Shown here: one piece after another, positions 39,044-46,984 of the stretch
Layout of the letters: each line of letters opens with the position of its first letter
Numbering within the stretch: the stretch's first letter is position 1
Assembly (NCBI GenBank): GCA_017303505.1
Contig: JAFLCP010000005.1
Coordinates: 1 to 64,000, forward strand
DNA: 64,000 nucleotides
Reading direction: 5' to 3'
Source: Planctomycetota bacterium
GTDB taxonomy: Bacteria > Planctomycetota > Planctomycetia > Pirellulales > Pirellulaceae
Program-made: the position numbers and the translations under genes
The notes under the pieces: generated by a model
Told to the model about the DNA's origin: nothing
The model's database searches: none
Seen by the model: the letters and a program-made list of their open reading frames with translations, nothing else

Positions 39044-39862
39044 ATGAATAAACCAATTTGGCTTATCGAAGCGAATGTTGAAGGACTTCCATCCGAGGCG
39101 CTTCAATCAGAGATTCGTCGCCAGGGTATGGAAGTACGTATCGTCAAGCCATTCCTTCACGCTCCTCGTCCACGTGACATCCTCGGTGCAGAGCAACTCC
39201 CGTTGGACGCGTTGGCTGTGTTCACTGGGTCGCTAACACTGATGCGTTATATCCAACAGAATCGCCGATGGAGACCGGGAGGTTGGTGTAGCTTCGACAA
39301 TCTAGCATGCTCCATTTACTACGCGTACTTCGGCTCGCATATGCTAAATCGAAACTATACCTTTCTTCCGATTGCAGAAGCGCTTCGACGACATGATAGG
39401 CTGTTCTCTACATTTGGTCGGCAAGATACGGTATTCGTTCGCCCCGACTCCGTTGACAAAAGTTTCTCTGGCAAACTGGTCGATCGCAATGCGTTTGTCG
39501 ACTTACTACAACCCCACGCGAATGATCCAACCTTATTGGTGATGGTTTCGGAGCCACAACCGATACGATTCGAATGGCGGCTTTTCGTTCAACGTGGAAG
39601 AGTGTTTGCCAGTAGTCAATACCGGCTGAATGGACAAACTAATGTCGCCTCAGATGTGCCTGTTACGGTAATCGACTTTGCTGAAAACGTGCTTGCACAA
39701 ACTACTTGGCGGCCCGATCCCTTATTCGTAGTCGATGTTTGCGATTCCAACGATGAACTGAAGATCGTTGAATTGAATAGCTTTAGCTGCTCAGGCCAAT
39801 GCGCGATTGACCTCCAGAAATACGTCTCTGTGGCAAGCGAATCCGCTATGATGTACGCTTAA
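39044..39862 (+). CDS. ATP-grasp protein, R2K clade, 272 aa
   Basis: ATG 39044. C-terminal half carries the R2K-clade ATP-grasp signature: DTVFVRPDSVDKSFSGKLVD, then RFEWRLFVQRGRVFASSQYR, VVDVCDSNDELKIVELNSFS and CSGQC. The R-P-D--K, E-WR--V--G-V-A-S-Y and E-NSFSCSG residues are as expected for ATP/Mg binding. R2K ligases add ribosome-independent amino acids or modify peptides in conflict systems. The N-terminal 100 residues form the pre-ATP-grasp domain. Apparently intact enzyme. Confidence 0.85.
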   Translation: MNKPIWLIEANVEGLPSEALQSEIRRQGMEVRIVKPFLHAPRPRDILGAEQLPLDALAVFTGSLTLMRYIQQNRRWRPGGWCSFDNLACSIYYAYFGSHMLNRNYTFLPIAEALRRHDRLFSTFGRQDTVFVRPDSVDKSFSGKLVDRNAFVDLLQPHANDPTLLVMVSEPQPIRFEWRLFVQRGRVFASSQYRLNGQTNVASDVPVTVIDFAENVLAQTTWRPDPLFVVDVCDSNDELKIVELNSFSCSGQCAIDLQKYVSVASESAMMYA

Positions 39863-39874
39863 AGTGACAAAGAA

Positions 39875-39963
39875 GCAGAATAATCGCGTGACCTTTGCGG
39901 CGGACGGTGCTTTCTGGCGATGGTGCGTCAACTCCCGCCGCGAGGTGACGCGTAGCATTATCC
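39875..39963 (+). other. attC 62 (R'' and R' mutated)
   Basis: R'' GCAGAAT, R' ATTATCC (39957-39963; G-to-A). GACCTTTGCGGCGGACGGTGC type. Confidence 0.82.
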
Positions 39964-39972
39964 AACTAAGAC

Positions 39973-40593
39973 ATGTCGATTGACCTTACAGCCATTATCA
40001 GACATCAGTTGAACGCGGAAGCAGTTCTTGGACTTCCAGATATGCTAAACCGTGACAAAGAGCTGGCTGACACGATGCGTCACTTGAACATTGCTGCATA
40101 CGGAAAGCTTCGTGGCAATACGAACTCAGTTCGATGGTCGTGGGACAAATACAGGCGTCCGGCCGATTCGACGGAGATTGGCCGCATTTGGGATGCTGGT
40201 GAACCCGTTGACATTAGCGGACCGGTCTGTTCGCTTTACGTGTCACGCTACCAGTTCCATGTATCTTCATTTTTTCGTGTCATGTATGTCGCGGATGACG
40301 TGCCCTTACAAGACTTGCTTTGGACGGCAATGAAACGCTTCCATTCCATCGTCAATCGTGACGTCGACGACTTGCGACTGCTTTACGCGCCAGACAACGC
40401 TTATGCCGAGTCCCGCATCACTGAGGAATATCAACGTTCGTACGCAGACCTGATAAACTGGGCTTCCAACGAATTTGGGCCGCCGCTCGCCGACGTGAAG
40501 TCAATGGTCGTGCAACGTGACGATGGCACGTATGATTTACGTGGATACGTTGTTTTGACGCTTGAAAACGAATCCGCCGAACAGGTCGGATAA
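39973..40593 (+). CDS. hypothetical protein, 206 aa
   Basis: ATG 39973. Helical N-terminus (AIIRHQLNAEAVLGLPDMLN), middle with a VRWSWDKYRRPADSTEIGRI stretch, helical LQDLLWTAMKRFHSIVNRDV and a beta C-terminus (MVVQRDDGTYDLRGYVVLTL). Soluble. The stop overlaps R''. No family recognised. Confidence 0.75.
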   Translation: MSIDLTAIIRHQLNAEAVLGLPDMLNRDKELADTMRHLNIAAYGKLRGNTNSVRWSWDKYRRPADSTEIGRIWDAGEPVDISGPVCSLYVSRYQFHVSSFFRVMYVADDVPLQDLLWTAMKRFHSIVNRDVDDLRLLYAPDNAYAESRITEEYQRSYADLINWASNEFGPPLADVKSMVVQRDDGTYDLRGYVVLTLENESAEQVG

Positions 40594-40680
40594 CATCAAA
40601 AAATGCACCCGAGTCGCGAAGTCGGGCGTTTTGCAAAGGGATAATCTCTCGTCGCGACCGGGCGATTGGTGTCGTTCGTG
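40588..40680 (+). other. attC 63
   Basis: R'' GGATAAC pairs with (A)TTATCC at 39957; R' GTTCGTG. CACCCGAGTCGCGAAGTCGGGC type, as site 12. Confidence 0.9.
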
Positions 40681-40689
40681 GAATGAAAC

Positions 40690-41196
40690 ATGGCTGCTTT
40701 CTCCGAGTTCATCATTAATGACGACTGGAAAGCTGAGGTCGTACTCTATTGGGATACGTCATATGTACTCGATAACGGCGAATTGCTACCAATCAAGCAA
40801 ATTGAGTCATGGTGTCGAACCTGTAGGAACGTCGTCGCTGGAGAACTTGTTCCCACAATCGATGACATCCAACGAAAAATCGCGATGCTGACTGATCCCT
40901 CCGACAAGATTCACAATTGCTTCGGACGATCTACAATCGAGAATTGGTTGGTACACGAGAAACTTCGGTTGCAATGGAGAGCGACACGAAGGGCGTCCTC
41001 ACATTGTCTCGACTGCTTCTCGACCGATATTGCTCATATTGTAACAGACAACTTTTTCGACCCTGAGTCACGTACGAAAATACATCGCGTCACTGGTGGG
41101 CACGCATCTATGGACCACGAGGTTTTTCGACGCTTGACGCCGGAAGGTGTCCTCATAGAAACGGACGATCCACTTCACGCGGTGAAGTTCCACTAG
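40690..41196 (+). CDS. Cys-rich hypothetical protein, same family as 21096, 168 aa
   Basis: ATG 40690 (MAAFSEFIINDDWKAEVVLY). WCRTCRNVVAGELVPTIDDI, then helix, then HCLDCFSTDIAHI and a C-terminal RVTGGHASMDHEVFRRLTPE. Cysteine spacing, order of elements and the G-G--- before the final strand match the protein at 21096, though sequence identity is low. Likely a zinc-supported immunity-like family. Confidence 0.78.
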   Translation: MAAFSEFIINDDWKAEVVLYWDTSYVLDNGELLPIKQIESWCRTCRNVVAGELVPTIDDIQRKIAMLTDPSDKIHNCFGRSTIENWLVHEKLRLQWRATRRASSHCLDCFSTDIAHIVTDNFFDPESRTKIHRVTGGHASMDHEVFRRLTPEGVLIETDDPLHAVKFH

Positions 41197-41216
41197 AAAC
41201 ATAAACAGAAACGCTA

Positions 41217-41307
41217 GACGAACCATCCGATGAAGCCAAGCGGCGGATCAGGCGTTTTCTAAAATCAACATTCTTTTTCCGCCGCAGAGTTATCGGTGGC
41301 ATTCGTC
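41217..41307 (+). other. attC 64 (R' G-to-A)
   Basis: R'' GACGAAC (one mismatch to GTTCGTG at 40674), R' ATTCGTC (41301-41307). Confidence 0.85.
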
Positions 41308-41314
41308 AAGCAAC

Positions 41315-41764
41315 ATGAAGACTAGTTCTGCCTACGATCGACGACTACGAATATGGGAAACCAACTACGGTCGGGACTGCGGATGGCAGATTGAACGCAA
41401 CGGGGAAGTTATCGCTGTTTTGTCCGAGCCTCGCTACGAGGAGATGTTCTGGGAAAGCTATCGGATGGAAATCGTCACGGAAGATCTGGAGCTTCGCGGC
41501 CGATTGCTCACGACTGAATTCTGGGTCGTCGCAGAGGCTGAAGGACTTCGATGGAAGAATTTGGAGTTTGGTGAGTTTGCGGAATTCGCATTTCCCTCAT
41601 TGTCGCCATTTCCCGAGCCTGGACGACTGACTATGCGAGGTCTGTACTTGCCCATTGATCCTCCAAAACTTTACGACAAAATGATGCTTGCGTATCGGCG
41701 ATGGCGGAGAAATCGAATGGCGAATAAGCCGTCGCAGCCAAGCAGCGGATCAACCGAGCCCTAA
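41315..41764 (+). CDS. hypothetical protein reading into attC, 149 aa
   Basis: ATG 41315. Beta-rich start (RRLRIWETNYGRDCGWQIER, NGEVIAVLSEPRYEEMFWES) with the RNG--IA-L--P---MFW pattern I associate with an uncharacterised cassette/immunity-like family, then helical. The tail SQPSSGSTEP comes from attC 65. Soluble. Confidence 0.78.
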   Translation: MKTSSAYDRRLRIWETNYGRDCGWQIERNGEVIAVLSEPRYEEMFWESYRMEIVTEDLELRGRLLTTEFWVVAEAEGLRWKNLEFGEFAEFAFPSLSPFPEPGRLTMRGLYLPIDPPKLYDKMMLAYRRWRRNRMANKPSQPSSGSTEP

Positions 41765-41808
41765 TGGAAACTTACCTTGCCCCCGCTGGCTTAGCGGCAG
41801 CGTTCGTC
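41719..41808 (+). other. attC 65
   Basis: R'' GGCGAAT, consistent with the complement of ATTCGTC at 41301; R' GTTCGTC. Confidence 0.82.
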
Positions 41809-41836
41809 GATCAAAGTAAACGGCAATCATAAATAT

Positions 41837-42712
41837 ATGCGAACGCAAATGCCGCCCGAGTTGTACGACTACCTTGGAACAGAGAATCGTAAATGGGACA
41901 TAGGAGAGGAGTATCTACCCTATGCGACGCTTTACACGGCAGAGGACGCCCCGGAAATCACTTGTACCATTCGCGGGCCGAACTACTTTGGTGAATGCCC
42001 TGCCATTGATCTTGTTTGTGACGTCGGACCGCATTACTTTTCACCAGTAGGAGCACTTGTTTGGGTCCCAAAGCTGTCTGAGTATGGCTATTGGAATGAT
42101 GCTCAACATATTTTGCTTCTACACCCCGGAATTACCCTGTCGGATATTCTGGATGATCCAGTTACCTATCTCATGCATTACGGTCTGAGCTCTGGTCGGG
42201 CCTTTCCATATTACCTAAAACCGTGGTGTGCAGAGTACCCCGACGATGAACGGTGCAGGTCCCTGGTTTGTTGTGCAAGGCAATTGCGAACTTCGGCGTT
42301 CACATTTCCCCGCGCGCTCAAGTCCGCCTTGTTGGCTGCCGAACCCGAGCTCAATGTTTCTCCCATGATGCGCAGAGTAGTTGACTACCTTGCTGGACAG
42401 TTGATTAACGATCTTGTCGACCGCAAAGATATAGGAGATGTCAAGCAAATCTGTGATTCAATGCTCGGTACGATTTCAATCGCTCCGAAGCCAGCAATGA
42501 GGCTCGAGGCTGCGGCGGCGAGACAAGACTTCAAAACTGGGAATTTGTCCGCAGGCATCAACCGTTATGAACTTGTATTGGCGAACGATTTCTACCGCGA
42601 GTATCATGAATGGTTCAGAGAACGGCTCCATCGCCTCAAGGAATGGATGCAACCAGACAACGAACCATGCGATGGACCGGAGTCGTCGAACCCGCCTTTT
42701 GACAATGGATGA
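41837..42712 (+). CDS. hypothetical protein reading into attC, 291 aa
   Basis: ATG 41837. N-terminal beta domain (YATLYTAEDAPEITCTIRGP, VGALVWVPKLSEYGYWNDAQ) and a long helical C-terminal half (MMRRVVDYLAGQLINDLVDR; MRLEAAAARQDFKTGNLSAG) that could be TPR-like. The last 18 residues (EPCDGPESSNPPFDNG) are encoded by attC 66. Unrecognised. Confidence 0.75.
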   Translation: MRTQMPPELYDYLGTENRKWDIGEEYLPYATLYTAEDAPEITCTIRGPNYFGECPAIDLVCDVGPHYFSPVGALVWVPKLSEYGYWNDAQHILLLHPGITLSDILDDPVTYLMHYGLSSGRAFPYYLKPWCAEYPDDERCRSLVCCARQLRTSAFTFPRALKSALLAAEPELNVSPMMRRVVDYLAGQLINDLVDRKDIGDVKQICDSMLGTISIAPKPAMRLEAAAARQDFKTGNLSAGINRYELVLANDFYREYHEWFRERLHRLKEWMQPDNEPCDGPESSNPPFDNG

Positions 42713-42749
42713 ACGCTCCCGGCGACCGCAGTCATCGCAGTCGTTGTCG
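42659..42749 (+). other. attC 66
   Basis: R'' AACGAAC (one mismatch to GTTCGTC at 41802), R' GTTGTCG. GGACCGGAGTCGTCGAACC type. Confidence 0.88.
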
Positions 42750-42762
42750 CATCGCACAAAAC

Positions 42763-43278
42763 ATGCCAACGATAAAGAACCAACTCGAAACGCTAGATTC
42801 TCTGTTGTCTCGCAACTACCCCGCTGTGCACGTCGATTTGCGAGATGGAGTCGCAGCGTATTCTTGGCGTTCATCGGAACTGAACGACTGGTTTGCTTGG
42901 CGTAACGGACAATCCCGAGAATCACGCGAAGTTCTGTTATGGCTATATCGGTTCATTGGTTACGAAGAGGGACGAGATTCATTGAGAATGCTTCGTCGTG
43001 AATTGATTGCCCATCCACTCAATGGATTGATTATTCTATTTCTGTCCACCCGCCTGCTTTACTCGGTTCCGTTGTTGATAGATCATGGTGGGAATGGCTT
43101 TTACTTCGACTGCATCAGGAATACGATCTTCCATCGGGAGCACGCAGAACGAGATCGTGTTTTCAGCGACTGGAATGGCTTTCTCGTGTTTCTCAATGAG
43201 TTACTTGAAACACGACCTAAAGGACAGAGTCAGATGTTTCAACGAATGGCTGATCTGATGAATCAGCACACTCGATAA
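42763..43278 (+). CDS. SUKH-like (SMI1/KNR4) hypothetical protein, 171 aa
   Basis: ATG 42763. Second half has the SUKH-type core: LNGLIILFLSTRLLYSVPLL, then DHGGNGFYFDCIRNTIFHRE and a closing DWNGFLVFLNELLET helix, matching the GNG-Y-D ... F-S---FL--LL signature. The first half is longer and less typical. SUKH proteins are common immunity proteins to nuclease and other polymorphic toxins. Assignment moderate. Confidence 0.72.
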   Translation: MPTIKNQLETLDSLLSRNYPAVHVDLRDGVAAYSWRSSELNDWFAWRNGQSRESREVLLWLYRFIGYEEGRDSLRMLRRELIAHPLNGLIILFLSTRLLYSVPLLIDHGGNGFYFDCIRNTIFHREHAERDRVFSDWNGFLVFLNELLETRPKGQSQMFQRMADLMNQHTR

Positions 43279-43281
43279 TAC

Positions 43282-43377
43282 CGATAACAAAGCGTTGGAC
43301 GCGGAGCCGCTACTCGCGTCGCTCATGAAGTCAATGTTGATTGGCAGCGGGCCCGTTACCGACGACGGTCGTTAACA
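43282..43377 (+). other. attC 67
   Basis: R'' CGATAAC (one mismatch to GTTGTCG at 42743), R' GTTAACA. Slightly longer right arm. Confidence 0.85.
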
Positions 43378-43459
43378 AAGCAATATAGATATCCGGTGTC
43401 ATGTACAATCGAACGCAACAACACCTTATCGTGGCCGTGGCTCCCGGGAGACTCGATGA

Positions 43460-43759
43460 ATGACGTACGAAGCCGTGTTCTGGATGATGCTTGCAACGTG
43501 GGCGGTTTCATTGTTGTATCCGTGGCACCCATCGTGGCCAAAAGCGAAATGGCTTGTCCATTTGCCTTGGGCACTCATTCCAATGTGGGCTTGGTATGAG
43601 TCGTTGATGCCGTCTGGCATGAACATCCGCATTGACCTGCTTTTGATAATTGGCGAAGTAGGACTTCTGTTTGTGGTCTACATCGTACGCTTGATTATGT
43701 TTCGGACGATATTTCGTTCAAACAACAAAAAACAGACAATAGGCAGTTCTCACACTTGA
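43460..43759 (+). CDS. small membrane protein, 99 aa (first gene of a two-gene cassette)
   Basis: Three predicted helices: AVFWMMLATWAVSLLYPW, LVHLPWALIPMWAWYESL and LLLIIGEVGLLFVVYIVR, ending with a basic, polar tail. No attC separates it from the next gene 16 bp on, so the two share one cassette and possibly a transcript. Function unknown. Confidence 0.75.
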   Translation: MTYEAVFWMMLATWAVSLLYPWHPSWPKAKWLVHLPWALIPMWAWYESLMPSGMNIRIDLLLIIGEVGLLFVVYIVRLIMFRTIFRSNNKKQTIGSSHT

Positions 43760-43775
43760 TCGACAAGATCGACTC

Positions 43776-44255
43776 ATGAAGCCAGAACTTGAAACGCTGA
43801 TCAGGCATTTTAGCGTAGCGCAAGATGTTGGCGTCGCGACCATCCGAGACACGTTCAAATTTCCGTTCCCCACATCCGGCCCAGATTGGGTGCACTATTG
43901 TTGCGCCCACGGGCTACAGAAGATCCATGAACTGAATGGCATTCCAATTTACGTTCACGGCTATAGTATTGAACTAAAGATTGGTGATCTGACCATAGAT
44001 TTCGATTGGGGGCCCAATGGCGAGCCCGACGGATTTGACGCATGGCGGCTCTACAATTTCTCACTACACAATGCTACTGGCGTACAATGCACGCACAAAG
44101 AGGTCATACAATGGATCGAAGCCGCGCTAGAAAAGGGTCAGCTTGAACGGATCGATTACACGTACTTTGCCCCGACACGCAGAGCTATTCGAAGCGAAGT
44201 CGACCAACCAAGCGTCGTACGTAAGTCGCCGGTCGGCCACGAATTTGAATCCTAG
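43776..44255 (+). CDS. DUF6896-like protein with attC-encoded tail, 159 aa
   Basis: MKPELETLIRHFSVAQDVGV, then YVHGYSIELKIGDLTIDFDW, GPNGEPDGFDAWRLYNF resembles the DUF6896 pattern (HG-G--V ... -IDFDFG--G---GFD-WRL--F). The end, PSVVRKSPVGHEFES, is encoded by attC 68 and matches the tails at 13150 and 32215. Second gene of its cassette. Confidence 0.78.
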   Translation: MKPELETLIRHFSVAQDVGVATIRDTFKFPFPTSGPDWVHYCCAHGLQKIHELNGIPIYVHGYSIELKIGDLTIDFDWGPNGEPDGFDAWRLYNFSLHNATGVQCTHKEVIQWIEAALEKGQLERIDYTYFAPTRRAIRSEVDQPSVVRKSPVGHEFES

Positions 44256-44292
44256 TTTATTTGCGACGACTACGTGACCGCTAACGTTTTGC
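44202..44292 (+). other. attC 68
   Basis: R'' GACCAAC (no match to GTTAACA at 43371), R' GTTTTGC. AAGTCGCCGGTCGGCCACGAAT type encoding KSPVGHEFES. Confidence 0.87.
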
Positions 44293-44320
44293 CACTGAGT
44301 TTCCGGGCAATTGAGACACA

Positions 44321-44755
44321 ATGAACATGGGTGTTGTCATTAAGCATATCGATGCTTCAAACGAATACGAAGACCGTCACTCTGCCACTATTTTGCATCA
44401 AGACCATCGCATCAATGCTGTCATCTTTGGCCCTTTTACTCGCGTCAGTTCGCTGGTCGGTACAAGCGTAACAGCAGAGTACGAATTGACGAAGATCGCG
44501 TCCGCTGAACTCGATCTACCAGCGCAAGATGAAGCGTCTGGCATATTTGAAGAAACGCCTGATACAATACTGATCGACGGGACCGTGCATTTATTGACAC
44601 ACGTCGACGATCACATGACTTGCATCGATATTTACATACAAAACGGAGCGGACTTCTTTGCAATTTCTAGTGATGACATCGAGCGCATACCCAAAACTGG
44701 AAGTCGAATTCGCATTCGAGGGCGCGGTCTAGTGGTGTATCCTACATACACCTAG
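44321..44755 (+). CDS. hypothetical protein, 144 aa
   Basis: ATG 44321 or 44327. Beta-rich: NAVIFGPFTRVSSLVGTSVT, AEYELTKIASAELDLPAQDE, ILIDGTVHLLTHVDDHMTCI and RIRIRGRGLVVYP. The order suggests a beta-barrel binding protein. Soluble, acidic; unrecognised. Confidence 0.75.
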   Translation: MNMGVVIKHIDASNEYEDRHSATILHQDHRINAVIFGPFTRVSSLVGTSVTAEYELTKIASAELDLPAQDEASGIFEETPDTILIDGTVHLLTHVDDHMTCIDIYIQNGADFFAISSDDIERIPKTGSRIRIRGRGLVVYPTYT

Positions 44756-44764
44756 CATAAAATG

Positions 44765-44856
44765 GCAGAACCCACCGATGCACGCCAAGCCCTCGATCCA
44801 CTGTTTAGACTTGCGTTGAGTCAACTGGTCGGGCTGGGTGATGCCCGCCGTTACCC
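44765..44856 (+). other. attC 69
   Basis: R'' GCAGAAC, extended TGGCAGAAC, against GTTTTGCCA at 44286 (one mismatch); R' GTTACCC. AAGCCCTCGATCCACTG...TTTAGACTTGCG type. Confidence 0.92.
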
Positions 44857-44876
44857 TTCTGAAGAATGCGTCGTCG

Positions 44877-45413
44877 ATGTCACTCCGTCCACCCCATATT
44901 GTTGATGTTCGACGATCTTTCGAAAGCGCAATCCGCGGTTATGTTCTCGTGCGCAGCTCACAGCTCGTGGTCATTCGCGAATTTGACGGCTTTTTGCCAG
45001 ATGGACTTACCGTGCTTCCCAGTAACACAGTGACAGAGTTGACAATAAATGAGCGCTGGACCGAGATGATCGCATGTGAGGGCCATGCTTCATTGGCTAA
45101 CGAAAAACCACCATTCTTGGCAGACAACATTCGAACCGTCCTGGATTACCTTATTTCTAACGAATTTTGTGCTAGGCTCGATTGCGAGAAGAGTGCCGAA
45201 GCTGAAGAATACGGTTCACATTTCGGACGCGTTATCAAGATGCATGAAGCGGATATCGATTTTGTTTTTTTCGATACCGCCGGTCGCTGGTCTGCTGCGC
45301 CATATTCGATTCCAATCCGATCGATCACGCAAATCGTCCTCCACTCGCGATACCTTGATACCTTCGCGAAATACCTCGGGCCATGTCCGAATGGAACTAG
45401 CCATAGCGGGTGA
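44877..45413 (+). CDS. hypothetical protein, same family as 28043, 178 aa
   Basis: ATG 44877. FESAIRGYVLVRSSQLVVIR, EFDGFLPDGLTVLPSNTVTE matches the domain layout of the cassette at 28043 (YGVIVNESEQLLCLHREVDF, LDGYVFIRKKDIT), including the closing SIPIRSITQIVLHSRYLD. About 45 residues longer in the centre. The TGA stop coincides with R''. Confidence 0.77.
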   Translation: MSLRPPHIVDVRRSFESAIRGYVLVRSSQLVVIREFDGFLPDGLTVLPSNTVTELTINERWTEMIACEGHASLANEKPPFLADNIRTVLDYLISNEFCARLDCEKSAEAEEYGSHFGRVIKMHEADIDFVFFDTAGRWSAAPYSIPIRSITQIVLHSRYLDTFAKYLGPCPNGTSHSG

Positions 45414-45497
45414 CCATCGCATGCAACTGAGCCGGCGGTCGGGCCGGTTTTGAAATCAACGCATCTCGCGCCGGCCCGAAGATCCGAAGCATTATCG
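45408..45497 (+). other. attC 70 (R' G-to-A)
   Basis: R'' GGGTGAC (one mismatch to GTTACCC at 44850), R' ATTATCG (45491-45497). GAGCCGGCGGTCGGGCCGG type. Confidence 0.82.
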
Positions 45498-45525
45498 CAC
45501 CATGAGCCCATACAACAGTTGACTT

Positions 45526-46281
45526 ATGAAAATCGCCGCCATACAGATCGCTGCATTCTTCTTTGTTGCATTGACACCATACGCAAGCCTAATCGCCTTC
45601 CCGTTGTATGTGATGGCAAACTTACTATTGGGTCCTGCCTCGATTCTTGCGCTACTTGTGACTTCTCGGCAAGTTGGCAACTCGCTTGATTTTCCCAAAG
45701 CTGGCTTCGCACATAGCATGTTTCAGACTTGGTATTGGAGCAATGTTGCCTTAGCAACTCCCTGCATTGCTGTCGCCCTGTACTGTTGCGTGTCTGGACT
45801 GCAACGAGGCGAGCATATTGTCGTACGGCGTGAAACACGGGAACTTAATGGAGGTGCTGGCAGAGTCGATCTTTTGCTGGGTCACTCAAAAAAAGATGCG
45901 AATCCAAATAAAACCAAAACATTGTTGGCATTCATATTGTTTGACCCGAATCGTTCCTACGAGAAAACCGACTTTTCGGGTGGGGATGGTCCGGAGGTAT
46001 CCGCGACAAACATTAACCTCCAAACACCGGGGGCCTCGACCTTCGGCTATGGCTCAATCTGGAACCGAACTAGTGACCTCTTGGAAATTCAGGGACGCGA
46101 ATTTGCTCGGAAGAATGGCAATGTCTTTCTGATCTTGCAGACAGACTCCTACCCGTGCGATATCATTCAATTGTCTGAAACATGCGACGCAGCAGGAATT
46201 GATCAGGTCATCGAGTTCGCCAAAGAGCAATGTGAAAAGATCGGTGAAACTCGTTTACGACAGCTCCGTGATACCAGATAG
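45526..46281 (+). CDS. membrane protein, 251 aa
   Basis: Three N-terminal transmembrane helices (about residues 4-22, 26-46, 72-92), then a soluble domain of 150 residues (AFILFDPNRSYEKTDFSGGD; VFLILQTDSYPCDIIQLSET; DQVIEFAKEQCEKIG). No transporter or enzyme motif recognised. Single-gene cassette and among the larger membrane proteins of the array. Confidence 0.77.
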   Translation: MKIAAIQIAAFFFVALTPYASLIAFPLYVMANLLLGPASILALLVTSRQVGNSLDFPKAGFAHSMFQTWYWSNVALATPCIAVALYCCVSGLQRGEHIVVRRETRELNGGAGRVDLLLGHSKKDANPNKTKTLLAFILFDPNRSYEKTDFSGGDGPEVSATNINLQTPGASTFGYGSIWNRTSDLLEIQGREFARKNGNVFLILQTDSYPCDIIQLSETCDAAGIDQVIEFAKEQCEKIGETRLRQLRDTR

Positions 46282-46283
46282 AG

Positions 46284-46373
46284 CACGAACCAAGAAATGC
46301 ACGCGAGTTGTGGGTCTCGAGTTGCCTGATTGTGAATCACTTGGCCGCAATCGCATGATTTCCGACGTGATGC
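46284..46373 (+). other. attC 71 (degenerate R')
   Basis: R'' CACGAAC, R' GTGATGC (T-to-G; 46367-46373). GCACGCGAGTTGTGGGTC type. Confidence 0.82.
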
Positions 46374-46386
46374 TCCCGAGGGAGAG

Positions 46387-46887
46387 ATGAGATCTGACTT
46401 TTGCCCTGGTATTGCATTCTTGCTTCGCGGCATTCCCATTCCGCAATTGGGTAGTACGATTCCATGGTGTGTGACTATGTCCGAGTTTGCAATTTTAACT
46501 GAGAGGCAGGAACTTAAGTACTCGATTGCACGTTGGCCGTTACTGGACTTTGAATTGCTTGGTTTGACTGTGAATTGGGGGTTTAATTTTGTCTCTGATC
46601 GAGCCAAACGGTTGACGTCAATCTCGTACCATACACTTGGTGAAAAAGAAGCCCATAGTTGCTATATTAGAACGCGAGATCATCTACGAGGTTTGCTTGG
46701 CGAGGAAAATTGTGGCAATAACTCGGAGCGTCAATACTGGCATCACATTGGCGTTTACGTCACCAACGAGATCTCGACAGGATATTATCCGTTGCTGCGT
46801 GAAAGCCTGACTAGCCACTGCCTCACCGTCGGCTTGACAAACGAACTGCAAGAAGAAATCCAGAAGACCAGCGGAACAAAGCGGTGA
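46387..46887 (+). CDS. hypothetical protein, 166 aa
   Basis: ATG 46387; internal ATG at 46477 is also possible and would remove a Pro/Gly-rich leader. LLDFELLGLTVNWGFNFVSD, then RAKRLTSISYHTLGEKEAHS is a beta-hairpin-rich domain; the C-terminus is helical. The last three codons lie in attC 72. Unrecognised. Confidence 0.72.
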   Translation: MRSDFCPGIAFLLRGIPIPQLGSTIPWCVTMSEFAILTERQELKYSIARWPLLDFELLGLTVNWGFNFVSDRAKRLTSISYHTLGEKEAHSCYIRTRDHLRGLLGEENCGNNSERQYWHHIGVYVTNEISTGYYPLLRESLTSHCLTVGLTNELQEEIQKTSGTKR

Positions 46888-46959
46888 CTCCAAACATCCG
46901 AAAGCATGGATACTTACATCAACATCAAACTCAGCGGTTGAGTTACACCATCGTTCTGC
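46871..46959 (+). other. attC 72
   Basis: R'' GCGGAAC, R' GTTCTGC. Diverged arms (CTCAGCGGTTGAGTTACACC). Confidence 0.82.
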
Positions 46960-46984
46960 GGACATAGCACATATCGGTGTATTC

